A stretch of 37,432 nt of DNA from positions 1 through 37,432 of the forward strand of contig CAMTMC010000024.1 in assembly GCA_947073515.1 (NCBI GenBank). The letters run 5' to 3'. The translations under genes and the position numbers were made by a program. Of the stretch, positions 1 through 8,929 are shown one piece after another. Below the pieces are notes generated by a model. It had not been told where the DNA came from. It did not search any database and worked only from the letters and a program-made list of their open reading frames with translations. Within the stretch, counting starts at the first letter, position 1, and each line of letters opens with the position of its first letter. Source of the stretch: an uncultured bacterium (GTDB lineage: Bacteria > Bacillota > Clostridia > Oscillospirales > Oscillospiraceae).

Positions 1-770
1 AAATATCTGAATTTGAAATCACCATAAATTGCGTGCTGTTGCTCATAAACCGCATATCCTTCTTTCGTAAAGTTCTCCTTTTTCAGGCTTCCCCCAAAAG
101 GCCCTCGTACAAAATCACAAATTTCTCCCAGTGTTTTTTCGATCGCTGTGCTGCTTGAGCGTAATATCACACTTCTGTAATATTCGTATTGCTTTTTTCT
201 CGCTGTAAGCTCCGCTGTGAGCTCTGCTGTGAGCTCCGTGAAATTGTCAAGAATCCTGACAATTTCACGCTGCACGGGCAGAGGGGGGACGGGGATTTTA
301 TACGGAGATAAAATTTTAAGACTTAATCCGCCTCTTGTTCCGTCTCCATTAGAAATAGTGCGCAATTCCTCATACTTTCCGTCCAAATAGTAGTATAGAA
401 ATTTATAATCCAATGCTGGCCCACAAATAATTGAGCACAGGGATTGATTTGTACATAATTCGATTTCTGTAATTGCAACTTTCCCTCTTGTTTTTCCCTG
501 TCCGGCAAGAGCAATTACCACTGTATGTATAGGAACAATAGTAGCGCTTGTTTTGTCATATCCAAGTTTTGTAATTTTAGATTCAGTATCAAATATTTGT
601 TTATTGTTTACTTCTCCTGAACTCATCCATGGAATCGTTCCATCTATCCAAAATGCAGGATTTGTCTTACTTGGTGTTGCTCCAGTAACAAGTCTACAAA
701 CTTTTCCCATTTCATGAAATTCTACTCCATCCGGGCAGAACTCTCGTATCAAGCCCTCCGGCCGGCTCAT
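1..770 (-). CDS. hsdS: Type I restriction-modification specificity subunit HsdS, 3' end cut off by the window
   Basis: HsdS recognises the DNA target and positions two HsdM (and HsdR) subunits of a type I restriction-modification complex. The ATG overlaps the hsdM stop (ATGA), and 256 codons are open to the window edge. Visible parts: an N-terminal target recognition domain starting [18 protein letters not shown], with the typical GATPSK and IPWMSSGEV stretches; then a central conserved region ([18 protein letters not shown]) leading into a short TAEL repeat and an RKKQYEYYR helix; then the start of a second recognition domain ([18 protein letters not shown]). Base composition is markedly AT-rich compared with the GC-rich housekeeping genes, as is usual for exchanged specificity genes. 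hsdR is not in the window and may lie further left. Family assignment is firm; target sequence cannot be predicted. Confidence 0.93.
   Translation of the reverse strand, partial: MSRPEGLIREFCPDGVEFHEMGKVCRLVTGATPSKTNPAFWIDGTIPWMSSGEVNNKQIFDTESKITKLGYDKTSATIVPIHTVVIALAGQGKTRGKVAITEIELCTNQSLCSIICGPALDYKFLYYYLDGKYEELRTISNGDGTRGGLSLKILSPYKIPVPPLPVQREIVRILDNFTELTAELTAELTARKKQYEYYRSVILRSSSTAIEKTLGEICDFVRGPFGGSLKKENFTKEGYAVYEQQHAIYGDFKFRY
202..237 (-). repeat. Three 12-bp repeats encoding TAEL units in HsdS
   Basis: Three consecutive 12-bp units (gctgtRagctcY on the + strand) encode the run [14 protein letters not shown] in the central helix of HsdS. In the EcoR124 family the number of TAEL units sets the distance between the two recognition half-sites. 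Units differ by one or two bases, so copy-number change by slippage or recombination is plausible. Confidence 0.85.
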
Positions 771-2335
771 CCATCCACCTCAATTTCTGAGATGATCTTT
801 GCGATCTCATCCCGCAAAATCTGCTCCCGCGCTACGATCTCCTCAATCTCGGCGTTGAGTTTTTTAATATCGATCACTTCTCTGGTGTCCTCTGGCTGCA
901 CATAGGTGCTGACCGAAAGATTGTAGTCGTTTCCTGAAACCTCCTCGTAAGGCACACAGCGGGCGAAATGATCAATATCACCCCGGGAAACAAAGGCGTC
1001 TACAATTTTTTTGATATGATGCTCCCTCAACCTATTGTTATTGGTCACTTTCTCATATTCAGCGGACGCGTCAATAAACAGCATCCTGTTGTCCGCCTTG
1101 CCCCGCTTCAGGACCATGATACAAGTGGCGATGCTTGTCCCAAAAAACAGATTGGCCGGGAGCTGGATCACACAGTCAATAAAGTTATTGTCAATCAGAT
1201 ATTGCCGGATCTTCTTTTCCGCGCCGCCACGGTACATAATACCGGGAAAACAGACAATCGCCGCCCTGCCATTACTCGCGAGCCACGCCAGCGAATGCAT
1301 GATAAACGCAAGGTCCGCTTTGGACTTTGGGGCCAGGACACCGGCAGGGGAAAAGCGGGGGTCGTTGATCAAAACCGGGTTGTCATCCCCCTCCCATTTG
1401 ATGGAGTAGGGAGGATTTGAAACAATTACCTCAAAGGGTTCATCATCTAAGTGCTGCGGATGTGTCAGGGTATCCTCATGGGCAATATCAAACTTATCAT
1501 AATCTATATCGTGCAGGAACATATTGATCCGGCACAGGTTGTAGGTAGTTAGATTGATCTCCTGTCCAAAGAAGCCCAGACGGACATTCTCTTTTCCCAG
1601 GATTTTCGCCGCCTGCAAAAGGAGCGAACCGGAACCGCAGGCGGGGTCATAGACTTTGTTGACCTCCGTCTTGCCAGTTACCGCGATGCGGGTCAGCAGT
1701 TCGGAAACATCCTGCGGAGTAAAAAATTCGCCCCCGCTTTTCCCCGCGTGAGACGCGTACATGCTCATCAAATATTCATAGGCGTCACCAAAGGCGTCAA
1801 TGGAATTCTCCTTATAATTCCCAAGCCGCATGTCCGCAACGCCATCCATGAGTTTTACCAGATTGGCATTGCGCTTCGCGACAGTGGCGCCCAGCTTGTT
1901 GCTGTTTACATCAATATCATCAAACAGCCCGGAAAAATTATCTTCGCTTTCGCTGCCTTTCGCGGAGTCCTCAATGTGCTTAAACACCCTTTCCAGGGTC
2001 ATGTTCAAATTTTCATCGGCAGCGGCCCCTTTCCTCACGTTACAGAAAAGTTCAGTGGGAAAAATAAAGAACCCCTTGGTCTGGACTAAGTCCTCACGGG
2101 CCTGTTCCGCCACGTCATCCGTCAGCCCGGCATAATCAAAGCCTTCATTTCCGGCTTCGATTTCCCCCTCGTTGACATAGTTCGTCAGGTTTTCGGAGAT
2201 GTAGCGGTAAAACATCATGCCAAGCACGTAGGATTTAAAATCCCAACCATCAACACTTCCACGCAGCTCGTCCGCGATCGCCCAAATCGCTTTGTGCAGC
2301 TCATCACGCTCTTGATCCTTTTTGATATCAGCCAT
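767..2335 (-). CDS. hsdM: Type I restriction-modification DNA methyltransferase HsdM
   Basis: N6-adenine DNA methyltransferase subunit, 522 residues, the usual size for EcoR124/type IC HsdM. The N-terminal HsdM helical domain is at about residues 8-160 ([28 protein letters not shown]). The GEFFTPQDV stretch is at 202-210, the SAM-binding motif I DPACGSG at 230-236 and the catalytic motif IV NPPY at 307-310. The C-terminus is a charged coiled segment that contacts HsdS. The ATG lies 5 bp after the rlmD stop and its ribosome site (GGAG) is inside the end of rlmD, so expression may depend on rlmD transcription. The stop overlaps the hsdS start. GC content is visibly lower than in rlmD, suggesting horizontal acquisition. 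Confidence 0.96.
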   Translation of the reverse strand: MADIKKDQERDELHKAIWAIADELRGSVDGWDFKSYVLGMMFYRYISENLTNYVNEGEIEAGNEGFDYAGLTDDVAEQAREDLVQTKGFFIFPTELFCNVRKGAAADENLNMTLERVFKHIEDSAKGSESEDNFSGLFDDIDVNSNKLGATVAKRNANLVKLMDGVADMRLGNYKENSIDAFGDAYEYLMSMYASHAGKSGGEFFTPQDVSELLTRIAVTGKTEVNKVYDPACGSGSLLLQAAKILGKENVRLGFFGQEINLTTYNLCRINMFLHDIDYDKFDIAHEDTLTHPQHLDDEPFEVIVSNPPYSIKWEGDDNPVLINDPRFSPAGVLAPKSKADLAFIMHSLAWLASNGRAAIVCFPGIMYRGGAEKKIRQYLIDNNFIDCVIQLPANLFFGTSIATCIMVLKRGKADNRMLFIDASAEYEKVTNNNRLREHHIKKIVDAFVSRGDIDHFARCVPYEEVSGNDYNLSVSTYVQPEDTREVIDIKKLNAEIEEIVAREQILRDEIAKIISEIEVDG

Positions 2336-2340
2336 TCTGA

Positions 2341-3762
2341 TTACTCCTTCTCTCCAGATATAAACGCTAAACTGTCTTCTTTATATTTGGACAGGCAAAC
2401 CACCGTCTCCACATGGGCAGTCCTGGGGAACAAGTCCACCCCTCGGGCCTCTACCGCCCGATAGCCCAGCTCCCCGAAGCGCCTCACGTCCCGGGCCAGG
2501 GTGGCCGGGTCACAGGACACATAAACAATCCGCTCCGGCCCCATCCCGGCCAGGATGGCGGGGGCCTCCGGGCCCAGCCCCTTCCGGGGCGGGTCCACGC
2601 AGATCACCTGGGGCCGGATCCCCTCCTCCGCCAGCTTGGCGGCCACCGCCCCGGCGTCACCACAAAAGAACTCCACGTTGCTCACCCCGTTCCGGGCGGC
2701 GTTCTCCCGGGCGTCCTCCACCGCCTGGGGGACGATCTCCGCCCCGATCACCCGCCCCGCCCTCTGGGCCAGGGCCAGGGAAATGGTGCCGATGCCGCAG
2801 TACAGGTCCAGCACCGTCTCAGTCCCGGTGAGCTGGGCGAAGTCCAGGGCGATCTGGTAAAGCCGCTGGGTCTGGGCCCGGTTAATCTGGAAGAAAGAGG
2901 GGACGGACAGCCGGAACCCCAGGCCGCACAGCTCCTCCTCCAGCCAGTCCCAGCCCCAGAGGACCCGGTACCGCTCCCCCAGGATCACGTTGGTGTCCCG
3001 GGTGTTGGTGTTGAGCACCACCCCGGCCAGGGCGGGCTCCGCCCCCCGGAGGGCCTCCACCAGCTCCCCCTCCCCGGGGAGCCTGTCCCCGTTGGACACC
3101 ACGCAGGCCAGGGCCTCCCCCCGGCTGTTGGTCCGCAGGTACAGGTGGCGGACTAGTCCGGCCCCTGTCCCCTCCTCGTAGGCGGGGACACCCTGCCTCT
3201 CCATCCAGCCCCGGAAGGCCGCCCGCAGCCGGGTGACGGATTCCGGCTGGAGCAGGCAATCCGCAGCGTCCAGCACCTGGTGGCTCCGGGGGCGGTAGTA
3301 CCCGATGGCCAGGCCCTCTTTCCCCTGGGACACGGGAAACTGCACCTTATTTCGATAACGTAATGTATTTTCTGCCCCTAATATATCTGACAGGATTGGC
3401 TCTGTCCCCCCCAGCCGGGTGAGGGCGTCCTGGACCCGCTGGGCCTTGGCCCGCAGCTCCTCCTCATAGGCCATGTGCCGGAACTGGCAGCCGCCGCATC
3501 TCCCAAACAGGGGGCAGTCGGGCTCCAGCCGCTCCGGAGAGGGGGACAGCAGCTCCATCCCCCGGCCCCAGGCCACGTTTTTGTTCACCTTCTCCAGGCG
3601 GACCCGCCAGCGCTCCCCCTGGATGACCCGGGGCACAAAGACCACCCGGCCCTCCAGCCGGGCCACCCCCATCCCCTCAGCGGTGTAGCCGGTGATCTCC
3701 AGGGTGTGGACCGTATTTTTCCGCCAGCCCTCCACAGGCAAAGCCCCCTCTCTCATTCTCAT
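2341..3762 (-). CDS. rlmD: 23S rRNA (uracil-1939-C5)-methyltransferase, RlmD/RumA family
   Basis: TrmA-family SAM-dependent RNA uracil-5 methyltransferase, 473 residues. A TRAM domain occupies about residues 15-72. Four cysteines for a [4Fe-4S] cluster are at 83, 89, 92 ([10 protein letters not shown]) and 169. The SAM-binding [10 protein letters not shown] is near 317-326, DPPRKG at 390-395, the catalytic cysteine at 417 ([12 protein letters not shown]), and the base glutamate at 452 in HVETVVCLS. Two features are odd. After [10 protein letters not shown] the last 16 codons turn AT-rich. A patch at about 3348-3400 (residues 124-140, containing the family motif YRNKVQFP) uses AT-rich codons inside an otherwise GC-rich gene. 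Met1 or Met3 could start; ribosome sites are weak for both. In streptococci rumA is a known integration site, but which uracil this paralogue modifies is inferred. Confidence 0.93.
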   Translation of the reverse strand: MRMREGALPVEGWRKNTVHTLEITGYTAEGMGVARLEGRVVFVPRVIQGERWRVRLEKVNKNVAWGRGMELLSPSPERLEPDCPLFGRCGGCQFRHMAYEEELRAKAQRVQDALTRLGGTEPILSDILGAENTLRYRNKVQFPVSQGKEGLAIGYYRPRSHQVLDAADCLLQPESVTRLRAAFRGWMERQGVPAYEEGTGAGLVRHLYLRTNSRGEALACVVSNGDRLPGEGELVEALRGAEPALAGVVLNTNTRDTNVILGERYRVLWGWDWLEEELCGLGFRLSVPSFFQINRAQTQRLYQIALDFAQLTGTETVLDLYCGIGTISLALAQRAGRVIGAEIVPQAVEDARENAARNGVSNVEFFCGDAGAVAAKLAEEGIRPQVICVDPPRKGLGPEAPAILAGMGPERIVYVSCDPATLARDVRRFGELGYRAVEARGVDLFPRTAHVETVVCLSKYKEDSLAFISGEKE

Positions 3763-3841
3763 CCCCGGGGCCTGGCCCCTTCCAATGGACTATCTCAAGC
3801 CCTTTGATTATATCACATCTCCCTCCAGCGGTAAAGGCGAG

Positions 3842-3869
3842 AAAAAGGGCCGCCCCTACGGGCGGCCCT
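3842..3869 (-). terminator. Intrinsic terminator of the alsT-type symporter gene
   Basis: On the minus strand a 10-bp stem (AGGGCCGCCC, 4-nt loop, GGGCGGCCCT) is followed by TTTTT, just after the symporter stop. The same stem recurs at 11243-11274 and 12321-12348. Confidence 0.88.
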
Positions 3870-3885
3870 CAGAAAATCGATCTGC

Positions 3886-5286
3886 TTACTCCTTGCGGAT
3901 GCCCTTGGTGGTCTTGAGGACCATACTGGTCAGGGCAAACAGTGCAATGGCGTTGGGGATGACCATCAAGTTGTTGAACATGTCAGACATCTCCCAGACC
4001 AGGTCGTTGCTCATCATGGTGCCCAGGAAGATGAACACCAGGGCAACGATGGAGTACACCATAGCGGCCTTCTTGCCAAACAGGTAGATGACATTGATCT
4101 TGCCGAACAGGTTCCAGCTCAGGATGGTGGAGAACGCGAAGAAGAACAGGCAGACAGCCACAAACATAGCGCCGGCGCTCTCACCGAAGGCCACGCCGAA
4201 AGCGGTCTGGGCCAGGTTGGTCTTGGTCAGAACAGTCTGAGCGGCGGCGGCACCGTTGGCGGCCAGAGGGCCGTCGGCGGTGTACAGGGTGGAGATAACC
4301 ACCAGAGCGTTCAGGGTCAGCACCACGAAGGTGTCGATGAACACGCCGATCATAGCCACGACGCCCTGCTCGTGGGGGTCGGTGACGTTGGCCTGAGCGT
4401 GGGCGTGGGGGGTGGAGCCCATGCCGGCCTCGTTGGAGAACAGGCCCCGCTTGGCGCCCTGGCTCAGGGCGGCCATCAGGGCAGCGCCGAAGGTGCCGCC
4501 GATGATGGACTGGGGCTGGAAGGCGTACTGGAAGATCATGCCGACGGTGGCGGGGATGTACTTGGCCCGGATGATCAGAACGGCCAGGCCGCCCAGCAGG
4601 AAGATGGCGGCCATGATGGGCACGACCTTCTCAGTGACGGAGGCCAGACGCTGCACGCCGCCCAGGAAGATGAAGCCGCAGATGGCGACCAGAATGATGC
4701 CCACGATCCAGGACTGGATGCCGAAGGCGGTGTTCAGGGTGGAGCCGATGGAGTTGGACTGAACCATGCAGCCCATGAAGCCCAGGGCCAGGATGATGGC
4801 CACGGCGAAGAAGCCGGCCAGGAACTTGCCGAAGCCGCCCTTGAAGGCGGTGGTGATGTAGTACACGGGGCCGCCCTTGTAAGAGCCGTCGTCGCTCTTC
4901 TGGCGGGTCTGGATGGCCAGGGTGGCCTCAGCGTACACGGTGGCCATGCCGAAGAAAGCGATGACCCACATCCAGAAGATGGCGCCGGGGCCGCCAACCA
5001 GGATGGCGCCGCAGGCGCCCACGATGTTGCCGGTGCCCACCTGGGCGGCGATGGCGGTAGCCAGGGCCTGGAAGGAGCTCATGCCCTGCTCCTGCTTGCC
5101 GCCGGACAGGCTGAGGTTGCCGAACACTCTCTTCATACCCTCACCGAAGCAGCGGATCTGGACAAATTTGGTACGGAACGTGTACCAAATGCCCACGCCC
5201 AGCAGCAGGGCGATGAGGATGTAGTTGGAAAGGTACGTGTTGATGTTCACCACAATGGGCATCAGAATGGCTTCAATCTGAGACAT
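3886..5286 (-). CDS. Sodium:alanine/glycine symporter, AGCS family
   Basis: Integral membrane secondary transporter that imports alanine or glycine with Na+. It is 466 residues with about 10-11 hydrophobic segments. The family stretch GTGNIVGACGAILVGGPGAI and the adjacent FWMWVIAFFGMATVYAEA are present. The start is taken as the ATG at 5286, because GAGGAGGG lies just upstream (5292-5302); the longer upstream frame would translate the ribosome site itself. A tandem glycine riboswitch precedes the gene, so glycine is the likely signal and a likely substrate. A strong intrinsic terminator follows. Family certain, exact substrate inferred. Confidence 0.95.
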   Translation of the reverse strand: MSQIEAILMPIVVNINTYLSNYILIALLLGVGIWYTFRTKFVQIRCFGEGMKRVFGNLSLSGGKQEQGMSSFQALATAIAAQVGTGNIVGACGAILVGGPGAIFWMWVIAFFGMATVYAEATLAIQTRQKSDDGSYKGGPVYYITTAFKGGFGKFLAGFFAVAIILALGFMGCMVQSNSIGSTLNTAFGIQSWIVGIILVAICGFIFLGGVQRLASVTEKVVPIMAAIFLLGGLAVLIIRAKYIPATVGMIFQYAFQPQSIIGGTFGAALMAALSQGAKRGLFSNEAGMGSTPHAHAQANVTDPHEQGVVAMIGVFIDTFVVLTLNALVVISTLYTADGPLAANGAAAAQTVLTKTNLAQTAFGVAFGESAGAMFVAVCLFFFAFSTILSWNLFGKINVIYLFGKKAAMVYSIVALVFIFLGTMMSNDLVWEMSDMFNNLMVIPNAIALFALTSMVLKTTKGIRKE

Positions 5287-5387
5287 GCTATTTTCCCTCC
5301 TCAAAAAAATACGGACCGGTCAACACAGACCGCCCCGGAGAAGGCGCACGCGCACACATACGCACACCATCAGGCGCCAGACGACGC

Positions 5388-5588
5388 CTGACTTCTCTGT
5401 CCTTTCGCCTGAGAGATTCACGGGAGTATGGTTGCCCCTCCCGGTTGCCCCTTCGGCACTCGTCATGAGATTCTCCAGAGTTACATCCACGCACGGTCTC
5501 CGTCCTATGGGGACGCCTGAAAAGTTTTACTTCTTCGGCAAGCCTTCCGGCTTTTTCCCGCGCGCTTCGTCTGTCATGATTCGGTTGT
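5388..5588 (-). ncRNA. Tandem glycine riboswitch upstream of the symporter
   Basis: Read on the minus strand, the second aptamer (about 5480-5395) holds GAGTGCCGAAGGGGCAA and then CTCTCAGGCGAAAGGACAGA, which are core segments of the glycine aptamer. The upstream half (about 5580-5490) holds GCCGAAGAAGTAAAACTTTT, CAGGC and AGGACGGAGACCG, a match to a first aptamer. The RNA would begin near 5588, just after a consensus promoter. Beyond the aptamers there is a hairpin at about 5371-5390 and a short 5-bp stem (5317-5332), then seven Ts (5303-5309) directly before the ribosome site, a possible expression platform. In streptococci glycine riboswitches in front of this transporter family switch expression off; the direction here is inferred. 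Confidence 0.88.
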
Positions 5589-5594
5589 GTCTGT

Positions 5595-5623
5595 ATCATA
5601 GCATAAGGACCAATTTTTGTCAA
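5595..5623 (-). promoter_or_regulatory. Consensus promoter for the glycine riboswitch/symporter transcript
   Basis: On the minus strand TTGACA (5623-5618), 17-bp spacer, TATGAT (5600-5595). The predicted start near 5588 falls at the 5' edge of the riboswitch. Confidence 0.9.
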
Positions 5624-5762
5624 GGCTTGTCCGCCCTCCCGGGCCCGCCCCGGGGGGAGGGCTCTGATCCCCGGTCCCCCGTCCCCGGCCGCCCTTTCGC
5701 CCGCCTGGGCGGGAATTCCCGGAGAAAGTTTACAATTTGGACTTTTCTCCCCCGCCGGAGTG

Positions 5763-5771
5763 TGGTATACT
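5763..5771 (+). promoter_or_regulatory. Probable extended -10 promoter of secA
   Basis: TGG-TATACT, an extended -10 element, lies 93 bp before the secA start; the -35 region is poor (TTTTCT). A GC-rich inverted repeat occurs in the leader at about 5797-5835. Similar TGTGGTATA boxes occur before cinA (18966) and the DUF5714 gene (about 26593). Confidence 0.5.
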
Positions 5772-5863
5772 GATTTGGATTATGGTTATTACATGTTCAC
5801 GGGGCGGGGCGCCTGGCTCGCCTCGCCCGGCCGTGATATCACAACCGAGAGGTGTCTTTATTT

Positions 5864-8617
5864 ATGAGTCTGTTTACCAAAATTTTCGGGACCTCCTCCC
5901 AGCGGGAGCTGAAGTCCATCTACCCCATCGCCGACAAGGTGGACGCCTTGGAGGAGGCGTACAAGTCCCTCACCGACGCCCAGCTCCAGGCCAAGACCCC
6001 GGAGCTGAAAGCCCGCCTGGCCCAGGGCGAGACCCTGGACGACATCCTGCCCGAGGCCTTCGCCGCCTGCCGGGAGGCCGCCTGGCGGGTGCTGGGCATG
6101 CGCCCCTACCGGGTGCAGGTGGTGGGCGGCATCGTGCTGCACCAGGGCCGCATCGCCGAGATGAAAACCGGCGAGGGCAAAACCCTGGTGGCCACCCTGC
6201 CCGCCTACCTCAACGCCCTGGCCGGGAAAGGCGTCCACGTCATCACCGTCAACGACTACCTGGCCAAGCGCGACTCCGAGTGGATGGGCAAGGTGTTCCG
6301 TTTCATGGGCCTGACGGTGGGCCTGGTGATCCACGGCGTTATGGGCGAGGCCAAGAAGCGGGCCTACGCGGCCGACATCACCTACGGCACCAACAACGAG
6401 TTTGGCTTTGACTACCTCCGGGACAACATGGCGATTTACTCCAACGAGCTTGTCCAGCGGGGCCACGCCTTCGCCATCGTGGACGAGGTGGACTCCATCC
6501 TCATCGACGAGGCCCGCACCCCCCTGATCATCTCCGGCCAGGGGGAGAAGTCCACCCAGCTGTACACCGTGGTGGACCAGTTCGTCTCCCGGCTGACCTG
6601 CCAGCGGGTCGCCCGGGTGGACGCCAAGGAGGAGGAGGACGAGACCTTAGACGCCGACTATATCGTGGACGAGAAGGCCCGCACCGCCACCCTCACCGCC
6701 CGGGGCATCAAGAAGGCGGAGGAGGCCTTCCAGATCGAGAACCTGGCGGACATGGAGAACACCACCCTGTCCCACCACATCAACCAGGCCATCAAGGCCC
6801 GGGGCGTGATGAAGCGGGACATCGACTACGTGGTCAAAGAGGGCCAGGTCATCATTGTGGACGAGTTCACCGGCCGGCTGATGTTCGGCCGCCGGTATAA
6901 CGAGGGCCTGCACCAGGCCATCGAGGCCAAGGAGCGGGTGGAGGTGGCCAACGAGTCCAAGACCCTGGCCACCATCACCTTCCAGAATTACTTCCGCCTG
7001 TACAGCAAGCTCTCCGGCATGACGGGCACCGCCCTCACCGAGTCGGAGGAGTTTGGCACCATCTACGAGCTGGACATCGTGGAGATCCCCACCAACAAGC
7101 CCCTGGCCCGGATCGACGACCCCGACGTGGTGTACAAGACGGTAGACGGCAAGCTGCGGGCCATCGTCCAGCAGATCGAGGACTGCCACGCCAAGGGCCA
7201 GCCGGTGCTGGTGGGCACTGTCTCCATCGAGAAGTCGGAGGAGCTGGCCGCCATCCTCAAGCGCAAGGGCATCAAGCACAACGTGCTCAACGCCAAGAAC
7301 CACGAGAAAGAGGCCGAGATCGTGGCCCAGGCGGGCAAGTTCGGGGCGGTCACCGTGGCCACCAACATGGCCGGCCGTGGTACTGACATTATGCTGGGCG
7401 GCAACGCCGAGTTCCTGGCTAAGGCCGACCTGCGAAAGGCCGGTATGTCCGACGAGCTCATCGCCGAGGCCACCGGCTTCGCCGAGACGGACAACCAGGA
7501 GATCCTGGACGCCCGGAAGATGTTCTCCGACGCCGAGGCCAAATATAAAGAGGAGATCAAGGCCGAGGCCGAGCGGGTCCGGGAGGCGGGCGGACTGTTC
7601 ATCCTGGGCACCGAGCGCCATGAGTCCCGGCGGATCGACAACCAGCTCCGGGGTCGGGCCGGCCGTCAGGGCGACCCGGGCGAGACCCGCTTCTTCCTGT
7701 CCCTGGAGGACGATATCCTGCGCCTGTTCGGCTCGGAGCGGATCATGAACATGATGGAGCGGCTGGGCGTGGACGAGGACACCCCCATCGACGCCAAGAT
7801 GCTCTCCGGCGCCATTGAGAACGCCCAGAAGCAGGTGGAGTCCCGGAACTTCCAGACCCGGAAAAACGTCCTGCAATACGACGACGTGATGAACACCCAG
7901 CGGGAGATCATCTACAAGCAGCGCCGCCAGGTGCTGGACGGGGAGGATCTGCAAAGCTCCATCCAGACCATGCTCCGGGCCATGGTGGAGTCGGCCATCC
8001 AGGGCCATTCCGGCGAGCAGGAGCACATGGGCGCCGAGGACTTCCAGCAGGCCGTCGCCCACTTCCGGGCGATGTTCCTCCCCGCCGGGGCGCTGACGCT
8101 GTCCGACCAGGAGCTGGCCCAATATGACAGCGAGAGCCTCACCCAGCTGGTGCTGGACCAGGCCGTGGCCGCCTACCAGGCCAAGGAACAGGAGATCACC
8201 CCTCCCCTCATGCGGGAGCTGGAGCGGGTCATCATGCTCCGGGTGGTGGACGAGTACTGGATGGATCACATCGACGCCATGACCGAGCTGCGCCAGGGCA
8301 TCGGCCTGCGGGCTTACGGCCAGAACGACCCCGTTGTGGCCTACAAGCAGGAGGGCTACGAGATGTTTGAGAATATGGTGGCCGCCATCCAGGAGGAGAC
8401 CCTGCGCCGGCTGTTCCTGGTCCGCCTGCGGAAGAACGAGGAGGTCCGCCGGGAGCGGGTGGCCAAGGTCACCGGCGAGAGCGGCGCCAGCGACGGCACC
8501 GTGAAGAAGCAGCCGGTAAAAAAGGTGGTCAAAATCGGCCGCAACGACCCCTGCCCCTGCGGCTCCGGCCTGAAGTGGAAAAAGTGTACCTGTAAGGAGT
8601 ATCATCCGGAAGGATAA
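5864..8617 (+). CDS. secA: Preprotein translocase ATPase SecA
   Basis: Motor ATPase of the Sec system; it drives unfolded preproteins through SecYEG at the membrane. 917 residues from the ATG at 5864, chosen because GAGAGG (5847-5852) is well spaced for it. A GTG at 5852 would duplicate MSLF and has no ribosome site. Walker A is KTGEGKT at about 101-107. The Walker B-like DEVD lies in [14 protein letters not shown], and the helicase motifs MAGRGTDI and [13 protein letters not shown] are present. The extreme C-terminus carries the zinc-binding SEC-C motif (CPCGSG...KKCTC). The last codons (YHPEG) differ from those of a displaced second tail copy downstream (YHPEQQ). Essential housekeeping gene; assignment certain. 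Confidence 0.98.
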   Translation: MSLFTKIFGTSSQRELKSIYPIADKVDALEEAYKSLTDAQLQAKTPELKARLAQGETLDDILPEAFAACREAAWRVLGMRPYRVQVVGGIVLHQGRIAEMKTGEGKTLVATLPAYLNALAGKGVHVITVNDYLAKRDSEWMGKVFRFMGLTVGLVIHGVMGEAKKRAYAADITYGTNNEFGFDYLRDNMAIYSNELVQRGHAFAIVDEVDSILIDEARTPLIISGQGEKSTQLYTVVDQFVSRLTCQRVARVDAKEEEDETLDADYIVDEKARTATLTARGIKKAEEAFQIENLADMENTTLSHHINQAIKARGVMKRDIDYVVKEGQVIIVDEFTGRLMFGRRYNEGLHQAIEAKERVEVANESKTLATITFQNYFRLYSKLSGMTGTALTESEEFGTIYELDIVEIPTNKPLARIDDPDVVYKTVDGKLRAIVQQIEDCHAKGQPVLVGTVSIEKSEELAAILKRKGIKHNVLNAKNHEKEAEIVAQAGKFGAVTVATNMAGRGTDIMLGGNAEFLAKADLRKAGMSDELIAEATGFAETDNQEILDARKMFSDAEAKYKEEIKAEAERVREAGGLFILGTERHESRRIDNQLRGRAGRQGDPGETRFFLSLEDDILRLFGSERIMNMMERLGVDEDTPIDAKMLSGAIENAQKQVESRNFQTRKNVLQYDDVMNTQREIIYKQRRQVLDGEDLQSSIQTMLRAMVESAIQGHSGEQEHMGAEDFQQAVAHFRAMFLPAGALTLSDQELAQYDSESLTQLVLDQAVAAYQAKEQEITPPLMRELERVIMLRVVDEYWMDHIDAMTELRQGIGLRAYGQNDPVVAYKQEGYEMFENMVAAIQEETLRRLFLVRLRKNEEVRRERVAKVTGESGASDGTVKKQPVKKVVKIGRNDPCPCGSGLKWKKCTCKEYHPEG

Positions 8618-8768
8618 TCAGGTCGTTGCGGCCGATGCGAGCGAGAGCGAGCCGCGCCTTTTGGCGCGTAAATTCGGAGCGAAGCGGAGAATTGCGCAGG
8701 CGGAATTCATTTCCGCCGAGCATTGAAATCCGAGGGGCCCCCGGCAAACGCACGGCGTTTGCCGGGGG
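8618..8768 (+). repeat. Structured repeat element between two secA tails (family C, copy 1)
   Basis: A roughly 150-bp element starts right after the secA stop. In order: a GCGAGCGAGAGCGAGCCGC start; a CGCGCC/GGCGCG hairpin; a constant block TAAATTCGGAGCGAAG; a stem GGCGGA...TCCGCC (8699-8717); ATTGAAAT; AGGGGCCCC; and a strong terminal hairpin (CCCCCGGCAAACGC/GCGTTTGCCGGGGG, about 8738-8767). Related copies lie after trmL (18050-18177) and asnA (32631-32781), in the same orientation relative to the gene. Not recognised as a named element. Confidence 0.75.
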
Positions 8769-8849
8769 GGCAACGACCCCTGCCCCTGCCGCAGCGGTCT
8801 GAAATGGAAAAAGTGCACCTGTAAGGAGTACCACCCGGAGCAGCAGTAA
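8769..8849 (+). pseudogene. Displaced second copy of the secA 3' end (SEC-C motif)
   Basis: Twenty-six codons plus stop read [26 protein letters not shown]: a second SEC-C tail matching secA residues near the C-terminus but separated from the gene by a stop and the repeat. Against the live tail there are about eight synonymous changes and one clear replacement (Gly to Arg), and a different last few codons. No start codon or ribosome site precedes it. It is probably the former secA terminus. Confidence 0.8.
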
Positions 8850-8897
8850 AAATCCTTGCCCCCCTTGGGAGAGCAAGGGGGAAAAGCGCAGCTGCAT

Positions 8898-8929
8898 AAA
8901 ACAGGGCCCGGAGCGTCACGCTCCGGGCC
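8898..8929 (-). terminator. Hairpin terminator whose loop is the XRE gene's stop codon
   Basis: An 11-bp perfect stem (GGCCCGGAGCG/CGCTCCGGGCC) with loop TGA, the stop codon of the XRE gene on the minus strand. It is followed by CCTGTTTT, so the U-tract is only moderate. Confidence 0.65.

Noticed and set aside
202..237. CRISPR-like short repeats
   Set aside because: Only three contiguous 12-bp units without spacers, and they encode the known TAEL run of HsdS.
5852..5863. GTG start at 5852 for secA
   Set aside because: No ribosome site in front of it, and it merely repeats MSLF; the ATG at 5864 is well placed.
6647..8605. A 652-codon minus-strand frame inside secA
   Set aside because: Antisense shadow of secA with low-complexity Leu/His/Gly composition.
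8769..8849. Diversity-generating retroelement template/variable repeat pair
   Set aside because: Differences between the two tails are synonymous and not adenine-specific, and no reverse transcriptase is in the window.
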